Shown here: one piece after another, positions 52,622 to 60,958 of the stretch
How the letters are laid out: the number at the start of each line of letters is the position of its first letter
How positions within the stretch are numbered: position 1 is the stretch's first letter
DNA from: UBA966 sp046350355
GTDB taxonomy: Bacteria; Planctomycetota; Phycisphaerae; Phycisphaerales; SM1A02
Direction of reading: 5' to 3'
NCBI GenBank assembly: GCA_046350355.1
Contig: JAXMAN010000001.1
Coordinates: 1,116,001-1,180,000 of the forward strand
DNA length: 64,000 bases
Program-made: the position numbers and the translations under genes
The notes under the pieces: model-generated
Seen by the model: the letters and a program-made list of their open reading frames with translations, nothing else
What the model was told of the DNA's origin: nothing
Database searches by the model: none

Positions 52622-54346
52622 CTACTCGTCGTCGTACCGCAGCCAGCGCGTCAGCGTCCCTTCGGGCCGGAAGAGGGTCGGATCCCCCGGCTCGGACAAG
52701 AGCGAGCGCCCGAGCACGTCGGGGGACGGGGTCGCGCCGTCGGCGTCGATGCGGTCGCGTCCAATGGAGTAGACCTCCCACGCTTCGACCGAGCGGATGC
52801 GCGGGGGCGCGTCGGACCAGGGATCGACGGGAGGCTGCGGGAGGTACCCCGGCGCAAGATCCGTCAGGGATGTCGGCCACGATCCGGTCTCGCGGTGCGC
52901 GCGCGTGCAGCCGAGCGCGAGCTGCGCGATCGCGAGGAGCTCGCGGGTCACGGCGACGGACTCGGCCGCCTTGCCGAGCGCGGGAATCATCAGGCCCAGG
53001 AGGATCGTGCGCGGGCTTCCGCGCAGCGCCTCGACGCGCGCAGTCAGCTCGGCGCGTTCCTTGCCATCCACCTGCCGTCGCAGCGGCAGGCGAGCGAGCG
53101 CCTCGGTCTCGTCGCTGAGCGCGTTGTACAGCGCGAGCGTCTCGCGCCGCCCCAGGTGCAGGGCGGCCGCCAGGGGACGCGACGCCTTGAGGGCCAGGCT
53201 CAGCGCCGCGCCCTCGTCGGAGGAACTGGTCATGGAGAGGGCCGCGCCCAGCGCCATGGCCGTGCGCTCGTCGGGTCGCAGCCATCCATCGCCTGCGCCG
53301 TCGTCCGTGAAGATCCGCTGCACCAGGTCCTCGAAGCTCAGCCGCTCCTGGGCCAGCGTGAACTGCATCAGCGCGTCGTCCACGCCGCCGAAGCAGCGCT
53401 GCAGCGCCTGCAGTTGGGCGTCGTGCAGGAGGTCGGGCTTCCACTCGAGCACCTGCAGCAGCGTGGTGCACGCGCGCGCGCGGATCGCGTGCCCGACGAG
53501 GTCGCAGATGAGGATGCGCGACTCCTGAGCCTGCCGCGCGACGCCCATCGCCGCGACCAGGTCGGCCACGACGCGATCGCCATCCGATCGCTCCGCGGCG
53601 CGCAGCGCGTCGGCGCAGAGCGCGGCGGCGGCGAGCCGCATCGGTCCCAGCCAGGGCAGCCGCAGCTCGAAGAGCGGGAAGCGCGAGGCGTCCTTCCACT
53701 GCGCCAGGAGTTCGGCGTCCCCGGTGGCGGAGGACTGGATGCCGCCGAGGACCGCGAGCGCGCTCGCCTCCCGGAGCGCCTGCAGGAAGGGCGCGTTCGC
53801 ATCGAGCCACTGTGCGCTCTCTTCCCACTCCGGCGACCCGGGCAGCGGTTCGAAGAGGCGCAGCGGGGAGGGATCGTTCGGGCCGCGGCGATCGCGCCAG
53901 GAGGTCCCCTCGATCCCGACGGACGCGAGCGCCTGGGTGTAGCGGGGGAGCGCCTCGCCCTCGGCGCCCGCCTGGGGCACGGCGGCGCGCAGCCGCTCGA
54001 AGGCATCGAACTTCACCTGCGGCCGCTGCAGCGTCAGCCACGCGCCGAAGCCCACGTACGCCAGCACCACCGCGGCGACGGTCCACGCGGCGCCGCGGAC
54101 CGTCGCGCCGATGGCGCGGTCCCACGCTGGGCGCTTGGCGATGGCCGCGGCGCGCAGCTGCTTCGCGGCGGCACGCGGGTCGCCGAAGGCCTCGATGAGC
54201 TGCGACTCGCTGCGGCCCGCGGCGATGCCTTCGTCGAAGTGCGAGCGCAGCTCGCGGCCGAGGTCGGCGCGCTCGCGGCGGCGCAGGTGCGTGCGGCGCA
54301 CGACCTGCGCGACGAGCGCGTCGATGGTGGCGGGGGGGCGCTTCAC
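52622..54346 (-). CDS. HAAS-type membrane protein with pseudopilin-like C-terminal segment
   Basis: The 574-residue protein has a helical N-terminal domain of the HAAS/DUF1700 kind (residues 1-70, ELRSHFDEGIAAGRSESQLIEAFGDPRAAAKQL), which in other bacteria follows PadR genes. One transmembrane helix follows (about 85-105) and then a large extracytoplasmic helical region. Near the C-terminus, GSWPTSLTDLAPGYLPQPPVDPW and YSIGRDRIDADG match the end of type II secretion pseudopilin-like domains. The start is GTG at 54346, overlapping the PadR stop (GTGA). The PadR-HAAS pair suggests a regulated envelope response; function otherwise unknown. Confidence 0.75.
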   Translation of the reverse strand: MKRPPATIDALVAQVVRRTHLRRRERADLGRELRSHFDEGIAAGRSESQLIEAFGDPRAAAKQLRAAAIAKRPAWDRAIGATVRGAAWTVAAVVLAYVGFGAWLTLQRPQVKFDAFERLRAAVPQAGAEGEALPRYTQALASVGIEGTSWRDRRGPNDPSPLRLFEPLPGSPEWEESAQWLDANAPFLQALREASALAVLGGIQSSATGDAELLAQWKDASRFPLFELRLPWLGPMRLAAAALCADALRAAERSDGDRVVADLVAAMGVARQAQESRILICDLVGHAIRARACTTLLQVLEWKPDLLHDAQLQALQRCFGGVDDALMQFTLAQERLSFEDLVQRIFTDDGAGDGWLRPDERTAMALGAALSMTSSSDEGAALSLALKASRPLAAALHLGRRETLALYNALSDETEALARLPLRRQVDGKERAELTARVEALRGSPRTILLGLMIPALGKAAESVAVTRELLAIAQLALGCTRAHRETGSWPTSLTDLAPGYLPQPPVDPWSDAPPRIRSVEAWEVYSIGRDRIDADGATPSPDVLGRSLLSEPGDPTLFRPEGTLTRWLRYDDE

Positions 54347-54744
54347 GGCGCGAACCCCGCCGTTGCGGGCGCGAACGCGGGCGCAGGCCAGGGCGCGCAC
54401 GCGGACGCCGCCGCGGGCCGGACGCGCACGACGCCCAGCGCCTCCATCGCGCCGGCGACCAGCTTCCACTGGCGGCTGTCCTCGGCCAGGCGGCGCCGGC
54501 CCTCGGGGGTGAGGCGGTAGTACTTGCGCGCGCGCGCGGCGGACTCGTCCCAGCGCGCGGCGACGAGCTTCTTCGCCTCGAGGTTGTAGAGCATCGGATA
54601 GAGCGTGCTCTGGCCCATCGCCAGGACGCCGTCGGTGCGCTTTTCGAGCGCCTCGACGATCTCGTAGCCGTACATCTCGCCCCGTTCGAGCAGCTTGAGG
54701 ACCGCGACCGGTCCGGCGCCGCGCATGAGTTCGCGATCGAGCAT
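54343..54744 (-). CDS. PadR-family transcriptional regulator
   Basis: The 133-residue winged-helix protein starts MLDRELMRGAGPVAVLKLLERGEMYGYEIVEALEKRTDG, the PadR hallmark. VLAMGQSTLYPMLYNLEAKKLV (recognition helix and wing) and KYYRLTPEGRRRLAEDSRQW follow. The Ala/Pro-rich C-terminus is short, so this is the minimal PadR form. The start at 54744 has GGAGG five bases upstream. An adjacent palindrome at 54760-54782 is a candidate operator for autoregulation. It overlaps the HAAS gene by GTGA and likely represses the pair. The ligand is unknown; PadR proteins often sense phenolic or small lipophilic compounds. Confidence 0.91.
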   Translation of the reverse strand: MLDRELMRGAGPVAVLKLLERGEMYGYEIVEALEKRTDGVLAMGQSTLYPMLYNLEAKKLVAARWDESAARARKYYRLTPEGRRRLAEDSRQWKLVAGAMEALGVVRVRPAAASACAPWPAPAFAPATAGFAP

Positions 54745-54759
54745 GGGTGCCTCCGCGCA

Positions 54760-54782
54760 CATACTATGGCACGCATAGTATG
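54760..54782. promoter_or_regulatory. Perfect palindrome, probable PadR operator
   Basis: CATACTATG (54760-54768), GCACG, CATAGTATG (54774-54782): 9-bp perfect arms with 5-bp spacer, 15 bp upstream of the PadR start. It contains the ATACT-N-AGTAT layout typical of PadR sites and also lies 70 bp before the divergent AMP nucleosidase gene. Confidence 0.82.
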
Positions 54783-54852
54783 GGTGTCAAGGCTGAACGG
54801 GTGCCTTCCGGCTGCGCCCCGCGCGCGCCGCCGGCGGCTACCTTGCGCCGCC

Positions 54853-55623
54853 ATGAAGGCCAAGGCCGAGATCGTGCGCGACTGGCTGCCCCGCTACACC
54901 GGACGGCCCCTGGAGGAGTTCGGGCAGTACGTCCTGCTGGTGAACTTCTCCGAGTACGTGGAGCGCTTCGCGGCGCGGTTCAACGTCCCGATCGTCGGGC
55001 GCGACCGGCCGATGCTCTCGGCGACCGCCGACAACATCACGATCCTGAGCTTCGGCATGGGCTCGGCGATGGCCGCCACGACGATGGACCTGCTCTCGGC
55101 GATCTCGCCCAAGGCGGTCCTCTTCCTGGGCAAATGCGGCGGCCTGAAGAAGAGCAAGATCGGCGACTTCATCCTGCCGATCGCCGCCATCCGCGGCGAA
55201 GGCACGAGCAACGAGTACATGCCCCCCGAGGTCCCCGCGCTCCCGAGCTTCCGCCTGCAGCGCGCGGTGAGCACCGCGATCGTCAAGCACGACCGCGACT
55301 ACTTCACCGGCACCATCTACACGACCAACCGCCGCGTCTGGGAGCACGACGAGAACTTCCGCGAGTACCTCACGAAGATCCGCGCCAACGGCATCGACAT
55401 GGAGACGGCGACGATCTTCATGGTCGGCTTCGCCAACGCGATCCCCAAGGGCGCGCTGCTGCTGGTCTCGGATAACCCGATGACCCCCGAGGGCGTCAAG
55501 ACCGCCCGCAGCGACAAGGAGGTCACCGAGAAGTTCCTGGGCGTCCACCTGGAGATCGGGATCGACGCGCTCTGCGAATTGCGCGACAGCGGCGAGAGCG
55601 TGAAGCACCTGCGCTTCGAGTGA
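54853..55623 (+). CDS. amn: AMP nucleosidase (short, phosphorylase-superfamily form)
   Basis: The 256-residue enzyme would hydrolyse AMP to adenine and ribose 5-phosphate. The opening MKAKAEIVRDWLPRYTG, then FGQYVLLVNFSEYVE, LFLGKCGGLKKSKIGDFILPIAAIRGEG, and GIDMETATIFMVGFAN (purine and ribose binding, with the family Met-Glu) closely follow the short form I know from Bacteroidetes. The N-terminal domain of the longer proteobacterial enzyme is absent. The start at 54853 is preferred over 54766, whose extension is Arg-rich and overlaps the PadR operator. The strong resemblance to the Bacteroidetes version may reflect transfer. No purine operon is visible. Confidence 0.9.
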   Translation: MKAKAEIVRDWLPRYTGRPLEEFGQYVLLVNFSEYVERFAARFNVPIVGRDRPMLSATADNITILSFGMGSAMAATTMDLLSAISPKAVLFLGKCGGLKKSKIGDFILPIAAIRGEGTSNEYMPPEVPALPSFRLQRAVSTAIVKHDRDYFTGTIYTTNRRVWEHDENFREYLTKIRANGIDMETATIFMVGFANAIPKGALLLVSDNPMTPEGVKTARSDKEVTEKFLGVHLEIGIDALCELRDSGESVKHLRFE

Positions 55624-55685
55624 CGGAATCTGATTCCGTATTGCGCTCACGCGTCCCCGAAGCGGCTCCAGGGGCAATCGGAGGC

Positions 55686-58373
55686 ATGCACGCCACGCCT
55701 TCGTTCCGTCTCCCCCTCGCCGGCGGCCTCTTGGCCGCCGCGCTCGCCTGCTCCGCCCATGCCCAGGGCCTGGGCTACGTGAACTTCGAGTCGCCGCAGT
55801 CGCACCCGCTGGACCGCACCCCGTCCGGGAGCGTCCTGCTGGCGGTGAACACGGCGGACAACCGGCTGGAGGTCTTCGACCTCGTCGGCGGCCTGCCGGT
55901 GCGCCGCGGTTCGGTGGAGGTGGGGCTGGATCCCGTCTCGGTCCGCGCGCGTTCGGAGACCGAGGCATGGGTCGTGAACCAGATCAGCGACTCGGTGAGC
56001 GTCGTCGACCTGCCGACGATGCGCGTCGTGCGCACGATCAACGTCGGCGACGAGCCCGCGGACGTCGTCTTCGCGGGTGCGCCGCAGCGCGCCTTCGTCT
56101 CGCTCTCGGTGCGCGCGCAGATCGTCGTGCTCGATCCGGCGAACCCCGCCGGCGCGCCGCAGACGGTGACCGTTCCCGGCGCGCAGCCGCGCGCGCTCGC
56201 CGCGAGCCCGGACGGCTCCAAGGTCTACCTGGCGATCTTCGAGTCGGGAAACCACTCGACGCTGCTGCCCGAGGCGACCGTGAGCTCCGGCGCCGGTCCG
56301 TACGGCGGGCAGAATCCGCCGCCCAACTCGGGGACGACCTTCTCGCCGCCGATCGCCGCGGGCCTGCCCGCGCCGCCGGTGGTCTCGCACATCGTGCGCA
56401 AGCGCGCCGACGGCACCTGGCGCGACGGCAACAACCGCAACTGGACCGCGCTCGTGAACTGGGACGTGCATGACAACGACCTCGTCGTGATCGACGCCGC
56501 GTCGCTCTCCATGTCGCCGGTGAAGGGGCTGATGAACATCGTCGCGGGCCTGGGCGTCGGCCCCGACGGCACCGTGCTCGCCGTCGGCACCGAGGCGGTC
56601 AACGAGGTCCGCTTCGAGGAGAACCTCAACGGCGTCTTCGTGCGCGTCGTGGGCGCCTTCGTCGCGGGTGGGGGCGGCTCCGCCACCGTCGTCGACCTGA
56701 ACCCGCATCTGGACTACTCGACCGCCACCGTCGCGCAGGCGCTGCGCAACCAGTCCGTGGGCGATCCGCGCGGCGTCGCGTGGATGCCCTCGGGCACGAT
56801 GGCCTGGGTCGCGGGCATGGGCTCCAACAGCGTCGTGGGCATCGCGCCCAGCGGCGCGCGCGTCGCGACCGTCGGCGTGGGCGAGGGCCCCACCGGCGTC
56901 GTGCTCGACGCGGACGCCTCGCGCCTCTACGTGCTCAACCGCTTCGAGGCGAGCGTCTCGACCGTCGACACCGGCACGCGCGCCGAGATCGCGCGCACCT
57001 CCTTCTTCGATCCCACGCCCTTCGCCGTGAAGGAAGGCCGTCCCTTCCTCTACGACACGCACCTGACCTCGGGACTGGGGCAGGCGTCGTGCGCCTCCTG
57101 CCACGTCGATGGCCGCGCGGACCGCATCGCGTGGGACCTCGGCAGCCCGCAGGGCACCGTCACCAGCTTCAACGAGGTCTGCCAGGCGCCCGCCGGCTGC
57201 CTCCCGTGGCATCCGATGAAGGGCCCGATGGTCACGCAGACCCTCGTGGGCATCATCGGCAACGAGCCCTTCCACTGGCGCGGCGAGAAGACCGACCTCG
57301 CGGCCTTCAACGTGGCGTACACGGCGCTGCAGGGGCGCGAGTCGCAGATCACCGCGGCGCAGATGCAGCGGCTCACGACCTACGTGGACTCGCTCACCTT
57401 CCCGCCGAATCCCAACCGCAACCTGGACGGCTCGCTGCGCACCGCGCTGACGATCTCCAACGGCCAGACGGGCAACGCGGTGAACGGCCAGAACATCTTC
57501 AACACCGCGCCGCTGCTGGGGCCGCCTCCCTCGCTCACCTGCGTCGCGTGCCACGCGGGCCTGGACGGCACGAACAACCGCGTCGACATCCCCGGCCCGG
57601 GCGACGACCAGAACAAGAAGAACGTCCCGCTGCGCGACGTCTACCGCAAGACCGGCGCGGACCGCGCCTCGCAGGTCGCCAGCCGCGGCTTCGGCTTCGA
57701 CCACGACGGCGAGGAGGCGACGCTGCAGAACCTCCTCAACATCGGCTTCAACTTCCCCGCCGGCGCGAACGGCCAGGCGCAGCGCCGCGACGTCGAGGCA
57801 TTCGTGCTCAGCTTCGGCACGGACACCTTCGCCGCGGTGGGCGCGCAGACGACCGCCAGCAACGGCGGCGGCGCCGGCGACGACACCGCGCGCATCCAGC
57901 AGTTCATCACCTTCGCGACCGCGGGCCAGGCCGGCCTGGTCGTCAAGGGACGCGTGGGCGGCATCCAGCGCGGCTACGCGCTGGTGGGTGGCTCCTTCCA
58001 GAGCGACCGCGCCGCCGAGACGCTCAGCCCCGCGGCGCTCCTGGCCCTCTCGGGACCGGGCAGCGAGCTGACCTACACGCTCGTGCCCGCGGGCACCGAG
58101 CGGCGCATCGGCATCGACCGCGACCGCGACGGGCACCTCGACCGCGACGAGCTCGACGCCGGCGCGGATCCCGCCGATCCCGCGAGCTTCCCCGGCCTCT
58201 GCGCCGCGGACCTCGCCCCGGCCGGCGGCGACGGACGCGTCGATGGCGCGGACCTCGCCTTCGTGCTGGCGCAGTGGGGCTCCTCGGGCGGGAGCGCGGA
58301 CCTCAACCACGACGGCGTCGTCAACGGCAGCGACCTGGGCGTCCTCCTGGGCGCGTGGGGACCGTGCAATTGA
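55686..58373 (+). CDS. Secreted dihaem cytochrome with YVTN-type beta-propeller and dockerin-like tail
   Basis: The 895-residue protein has a signal peptide ending near AHAQG. Beta-propeller repeats of the YVTN/surface-layer kind run through about 30-460 (NTADNRLEVFDLVGG, NQISDSVSVVDLPTMRVVRTINVGDEPADVVF). Two c-type haem motifs follow, C469-ASCH473 and C619-VACH623, within a region resembling MauG/CcpA-type dihaem cytochromes. A dockerin-like pair (about 835-895, GDGRVDGADLAFVLAQWG and DLNHDGVVNGSDLGVLLGAWG) ends the protein. It may be an extracellular electron carrier or peroxidase-like oxidase. The start at 55686 is preferred over 55620, which overlaps the amn stop. Confidence 0.86.
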   Translation: MHATPSFRLPLAGGLLAAALACSAHAQGLGYVNFESPQSHPLDRTPSGSVLLAVNTADNRLEVFDLVGGLPVRRGSVEVGLDPVSVRARSETEAWVVNQISDSVSVVDLPTMRVVRTINVGDEPADVVFAGAPQRAFVSLSVRAQIVVLDPANPAGAPQTVTVPGAQPRALAASPDGSKVYLAIFESGNHSTLLPEATVSSGAGPYGGQNPPPNSGTTFSPPIAAGLPAPPVVSHIVRKRADGTWRDGNNRNWTALVNWDVHDNDLVVIDAASLSMSPVKGLMNIVAGLGVGPDGTVLAVGTEAVNEVRFEENLNGVFVRVVGAFVAGGGGSATVVDLNPHLDYSTATVAQALRNQSVGDPRGVAWMPSGTMAWVAGMGSNSVVGIAPSGARVATVGVGEGPTGVVLDADASRLYVLNRFEASVSTVDTGTRAEIARTSFFDPTPFAVKEGRPFLYDTHLTSGLGQASCASCHVDGRADRIAWDLGSPQGTVTSFNEVCQAPAGCLPWHPMKGPMVTQTLVGIIGNEPFHWRGEKTDLAAFNVAYTALQGRESQITAAQMQRLTTYVDSLTFPPNPNRNLDGSLRTALTISNGQTGNAVNGQNIFNTAPLLGPPPSLTCVACHAGLDGTNNRVDIPGPGDDQNKKNVPLRDVYRKTGADRASQVASRGFGFDHDGEEATLQNLLNIGFNFPAGANGQAQRRDVEAFVLSFGTDTFAAVGAQTTASNGGGAGDDTARIQQFITFATAGQAGLVVKGRVGGIQRGYALVGGSFQSDRAAETLSPAALLALSGPGSELTYTLVPAGTERRIGIDRDRDGHLDRDELDAGADPADPASFPGLCAADLAPAGGDGRVDGADLAFVLAQWGSSGGSADLNHDGVVNGSDLGVLLGAWGPCN

Positions 58374-58443
58374 CGCGGCCCTGATGGCGCGCGGCGCCCA
58401 AGCGTTGGTGGCGGCGAGGCCGATCGGCTAGCCTCGCCGCCCG

Positions 58444-59826
58444 TTGCTCGGGCACCTGATCCAGGTCGAGGTCGAGGATCTCATCGCGCGCCGCGATCTC
58501 GCGGGGCTGCGCGAGATCTTCGCGGGCGTCGACGACGCGGACATCGCCGAGATCCTGATCGACCTGCCGCCGGAGGACGAGGGGATCCTCTTCCGCGTGC
58601 TGCCCAAGGAGCGCGCGGGCGCGGTCTTCTCCTACCTGCCGCCGGAGCACCAGGCGGAGCTGGTCACCTCGCTCTCCAGCGATCAGATGATCGCGCTGCT
58701 GGACGCGATGACGCCCGACGACCGCGTCAGCCTGCTGGACGACCTGCCCGCCGAGGTCACGCGCCGCATCCTGGACTCGCTGAGCCCGCAGGCGCGCGCC
58801 GCGACGCGCAAGCTCCTGGGCTACCCGGCCGACACCGCGGGGCACGTGATGACCCCCGAATACGTCGCGCTGCGCCCGGAGATGACCGGCGCGCAGGCGC
58901 TCGACGCGATCCGCCGCTCCGAGCGGCGGGCCGAGACGATGAGCGTGCTCTACGTGGTGGACGAGGCGGGACGCTTCCTCTTCGACCTGCGCCTGGGCAA
59001 GCTGGTCAAGGCGGATCCGGAGAAGCCCGTCGCCGAGATCGAGCACCGCGCGCCGGTGAGCATCCCCGCGCGCACCGAGCTCTCCGAGGTCGTGCGCCTC
59101 TTCAAGAAGTACGACCGCACCGCGCTGCCGGTGGTCGACGACAACAACTGCATCCTGGGCATCATCACCGCCGACGACGTGCTCGACATCTCGCAGACCG
59201 AGGAGACCGAGACGCAGCAGCGCTTCGGCGGCCTCGAGGCGATCGACACGCCCTACGCGCGCACGCCCTTCACGACGCTGCTGCGCAAGCGCGGCGGCTG
59301 GCTCTCGCTGCTCTTCCTGGGCGAGATGCTCACCGCGAGCGCGATGGGGCACTTCGAGGCGGAGATCCAGTCGGCGGTGGTGCTCGCGCTCTTCATCCCG
59401 CTGGTCATCAGCAGCGGCGGCAACTCCGGCTCGCAGGCGGCGACGCTCATCGTGCGCTCGCTCGCGCTCGGCGAGCTGCAGCTTCGCGACTGGTGGCGCG
59501 TCGCCTCGCGCGAGCTGGGGACCGGCGTGATGCTGGGCGCGTGGCTGGGGCTCTTCGGCTTCGCGCGCGTGCTGCTCTGGCAGTGGCTGGGCTGGAGCGA
59601 CTACGGCGAGCACGCGCTGCGCATTGCGATCACGGTGTGGATCAGCCTGGTCGGCGTCGTCTGCTTCGGCACGATGGCCGGCAGCATGCTGCCCTTCCTG
59701 CTGCGGCGGCTGCGCCTGGATCCCGCGACCAGCTCCGCCCCCTTCGTCGCCACGCTCGTGGACGTGACGGGGCTCATCATCTACTTCTCGGTGGCGGCGC
59801 TGGTCCTGCGCGGCGCGCTGCTGTAG
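58444..59826 (+). CDS. mgtE: MgtE-type magnesium transporter
   Basis: The 460-residue Mg(II) channel/transporter has an N domain (about 1-125, superhelical: LADIAEILIDLPPEDEGILFRVL), a CBS pair (about 130-250: HVMTPEYVALRPEMTGAQALDAI ... DRTALPVVDDNNCILGIITADDVLDI), a plug helix, and five transmembrane helices (about 280-460) with PLVISSGGNSGSQAATLIVRSLALGE. Acidic Mg-sensing residues of the N and CBS domains are in expected places. The start is TTG at 58444; an in-frame TAG at 58429 excludes any upstream start and no ATG occurs until deep inside the N domain. The gene ends before a bidirectional terminator. Confidence 0.95.
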   Translation: MLGHLIQVEVEDLIARRDLAGLREIFAGVDDADIAEILIDLPPEDEGILFRVLPKERAGAVFSYLPPEHQAELVTSLSSDQMIALLDAMTPDDRVSLLDDLPAEVTRRILDSLSPQARAATRKLLGYPADTAGHVMTPEYVALRPEMTGAQALDAIRRSERRAETMSVLYVVDEAGRFLFDLRLGKLVKADPEKPVAEIEHRAPVSIPARTELSEVVRLFKKYDRTALPVVDDNNCILGIITADDVLDISQTEETETQQRFGGLEAIDTPYARTPFTTLLRKRGGWLSLLFLGEMLTASAMGHFEAEIQSAVVLALFIPLVISSGGNSGSQAATLIVRSLALGELQLRDWWRVASRELGTGVMLGAWLGLFGFARVLLWQWLGWSDYGEHALRIAITVWISLVGVVCFGTMAGSMLPFLLRRLRLDPATSSAPFVATLVDVTGLIIYFSVAALVLRGALL

Positions 59827-59865
59827 CGCGCGGGCGCGCGCGCGTCGCTCACGTTGCCCGGCGAA

Positions 59866-59908
59866 AAACGAGCGGCCCCCGCCACAGGGACGGGGGCCGC
59901 GATCGTTT
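59866..59908. terminator. Bidirectional terminator between mgtE and the PEP-CTERM gene
   Basis: A perfect 10-bp stem, GCGGCCCCCG (59872-59881) with its complement at 59891-59900 and a 9-nt loop. The stem is flanked by AAAAACGA on the left and TCGTTTC on the right, which can extend the pairing. The A- and T-runs give U-tracts on both strands, so it can end mgtE (plus) and the gene ending at 59950 (minus). Confidence 0.85.
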
Positions 59909-59949
59909 CACCATCCCCGTTCGGGGATGCCCTTGCGATGCAGGTCAGC

Positions 59950-60648
59950 TCAGGCGCGACGGCGGCGGCCGCCGACGAGGCCGGCCACGCCCAGGAGCGC
60001 GAGCGCGCCGGGAGCGGGGACCACGGTGCCGGAGACGTCAACCATGAAGCGGTTGTCCGTCGCGCCCGTGAAGGTGTAGAAGGCGTCGAAGGTGCCCGAC
60101 GCGTTGTAGTTGTACATGCCGAAGCCGTTGATCGACGCGCCCGTGGTCGGGGCGGTCATCACGCGCCAGCCATTCGCCGCGTTCGTGGCGTTCGCGCCGG
60201 TGAACTCGACGCCGACCCAGAAGCCGCCGAGGTTGGGGCCGTTGGAGGTCATCTCGAGGTTCACGAGCGTGTTCGTGTTCGCCGAGACCAACTGCGTCAG
60301 GGTCGCGTTGCCCGCGCCGAGCGAGTTGGTCGAGTAGATCATCGTCTGGGCGCCACGGCCGAAGTCCGTGCCGTCGAAGGTCATCTCGGCGACGTAGATG
60401 TTCAGGCCAACGTCGACGAGCGCGCCGGCGGAGACCAGACGGCGGATGCCCGCGGTGACGTTGTCGATCTGGAGCTGCGTGCCGCCACCCGAGGTGTCGA
60501 CGAAGCAGTTCATGTAGCTGATCACGCCGGTCTGGCCCGGGTTGAAGCGGGTCGAGGTCTGGGTGCCGCCGCCGTAGACCAGGGCAGCGTTGGTGGTGGC
60601 AGCCACGGCGAGGACCGAGGCGACGCCGAGCAGGGTGGTGCACTTCAT
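59950..60648 (-). CDS. Secreted protein with PEP-CTERM-like sorting tail
   Basis: The 232-residue protein has a signal peptide (MKCTTLLGVASVLAVAATTNA). The Gly/Asn/Thr-rich beta body contains two Cys, one in the signal peptide and one near residue 46. The tail is VPAPGALALLGVAGLVGG followed by RRRR. The start at 60648 has GGAG about nine bases upstream. It shares its terminator with mgtE and is divergent from the DUF4105 gene across 310 bp. It is the fourth member of this tail family in the window. Role of the body unknown. Confidence 0.85.
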   Translation of the reverse strand: MKCTTLLGVASVLAVAATTNAALVYGGGTQTSTRFNPGQTGVISYMNCFVDTSGGGTQLQIDNVTAGIRRLVSAGALVDVGLNIYVAEMTFDGTDFGRGAQTMIYSTNSLGAGNATLTQLVSANTNTLVNLEMTSNGPNLGGFWVGVEFTGANATNAANGWRVMTAPTTGASINGFGMYNYNASGTFDAFYTFTGATDNRFMVDVSGTVVPAPGALALLGVAGLVGGRRRRA

Positions 60649-60958
60649 GTCTGCAAACTCCATGTGAAAGGGATTCGAGGCAGGGAACGAAAGGGGAACA
60701 GCGCCCGAGGGCGCAAAGGGAGCGCGCATGGGTCGACCCATTCATCCGGAGCGCAGGGCGCGTTGGGGGAGACGGATGGAGGGGAGGACTTGTCGAACCG
60801 CGCCCGATGGCGCGCCCTCGACCCTCAACATCCGTGGTGAAGATGCCCCGGACTTTCCTTTGGGCAAATCAAACAGACGTCACGCGGTGGTTTTTCACTG
60901 GGATTGACTGGCCTCCTCGGGGGAACCCCGGCCTCAATGCGTATTATCGGGACGCAGC
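60649..60958. promoter_or_regulatory. 310-bp divergent intergenic region
   Basis: It separates the PEP-CTERM gene (minus) from the DUF4105 gene (plus). TATTAT at 60942-60947 is a good plus-strand -10 element and lies so close to the ATG at 60959 that the message may be nearly leaderless. A TTGACT at 60904-60909 is too far away to pair with it. CATCTTCACCA occurs on the minus strand at about 60834-60844. Confidence 0.45.

Noticed and set aside
60904..60947. TTGACT and TATTAT as one sigma70 promoter
   Set aside because: The two hexamers are 32 bp apart, far from the usual 16-18 bp.
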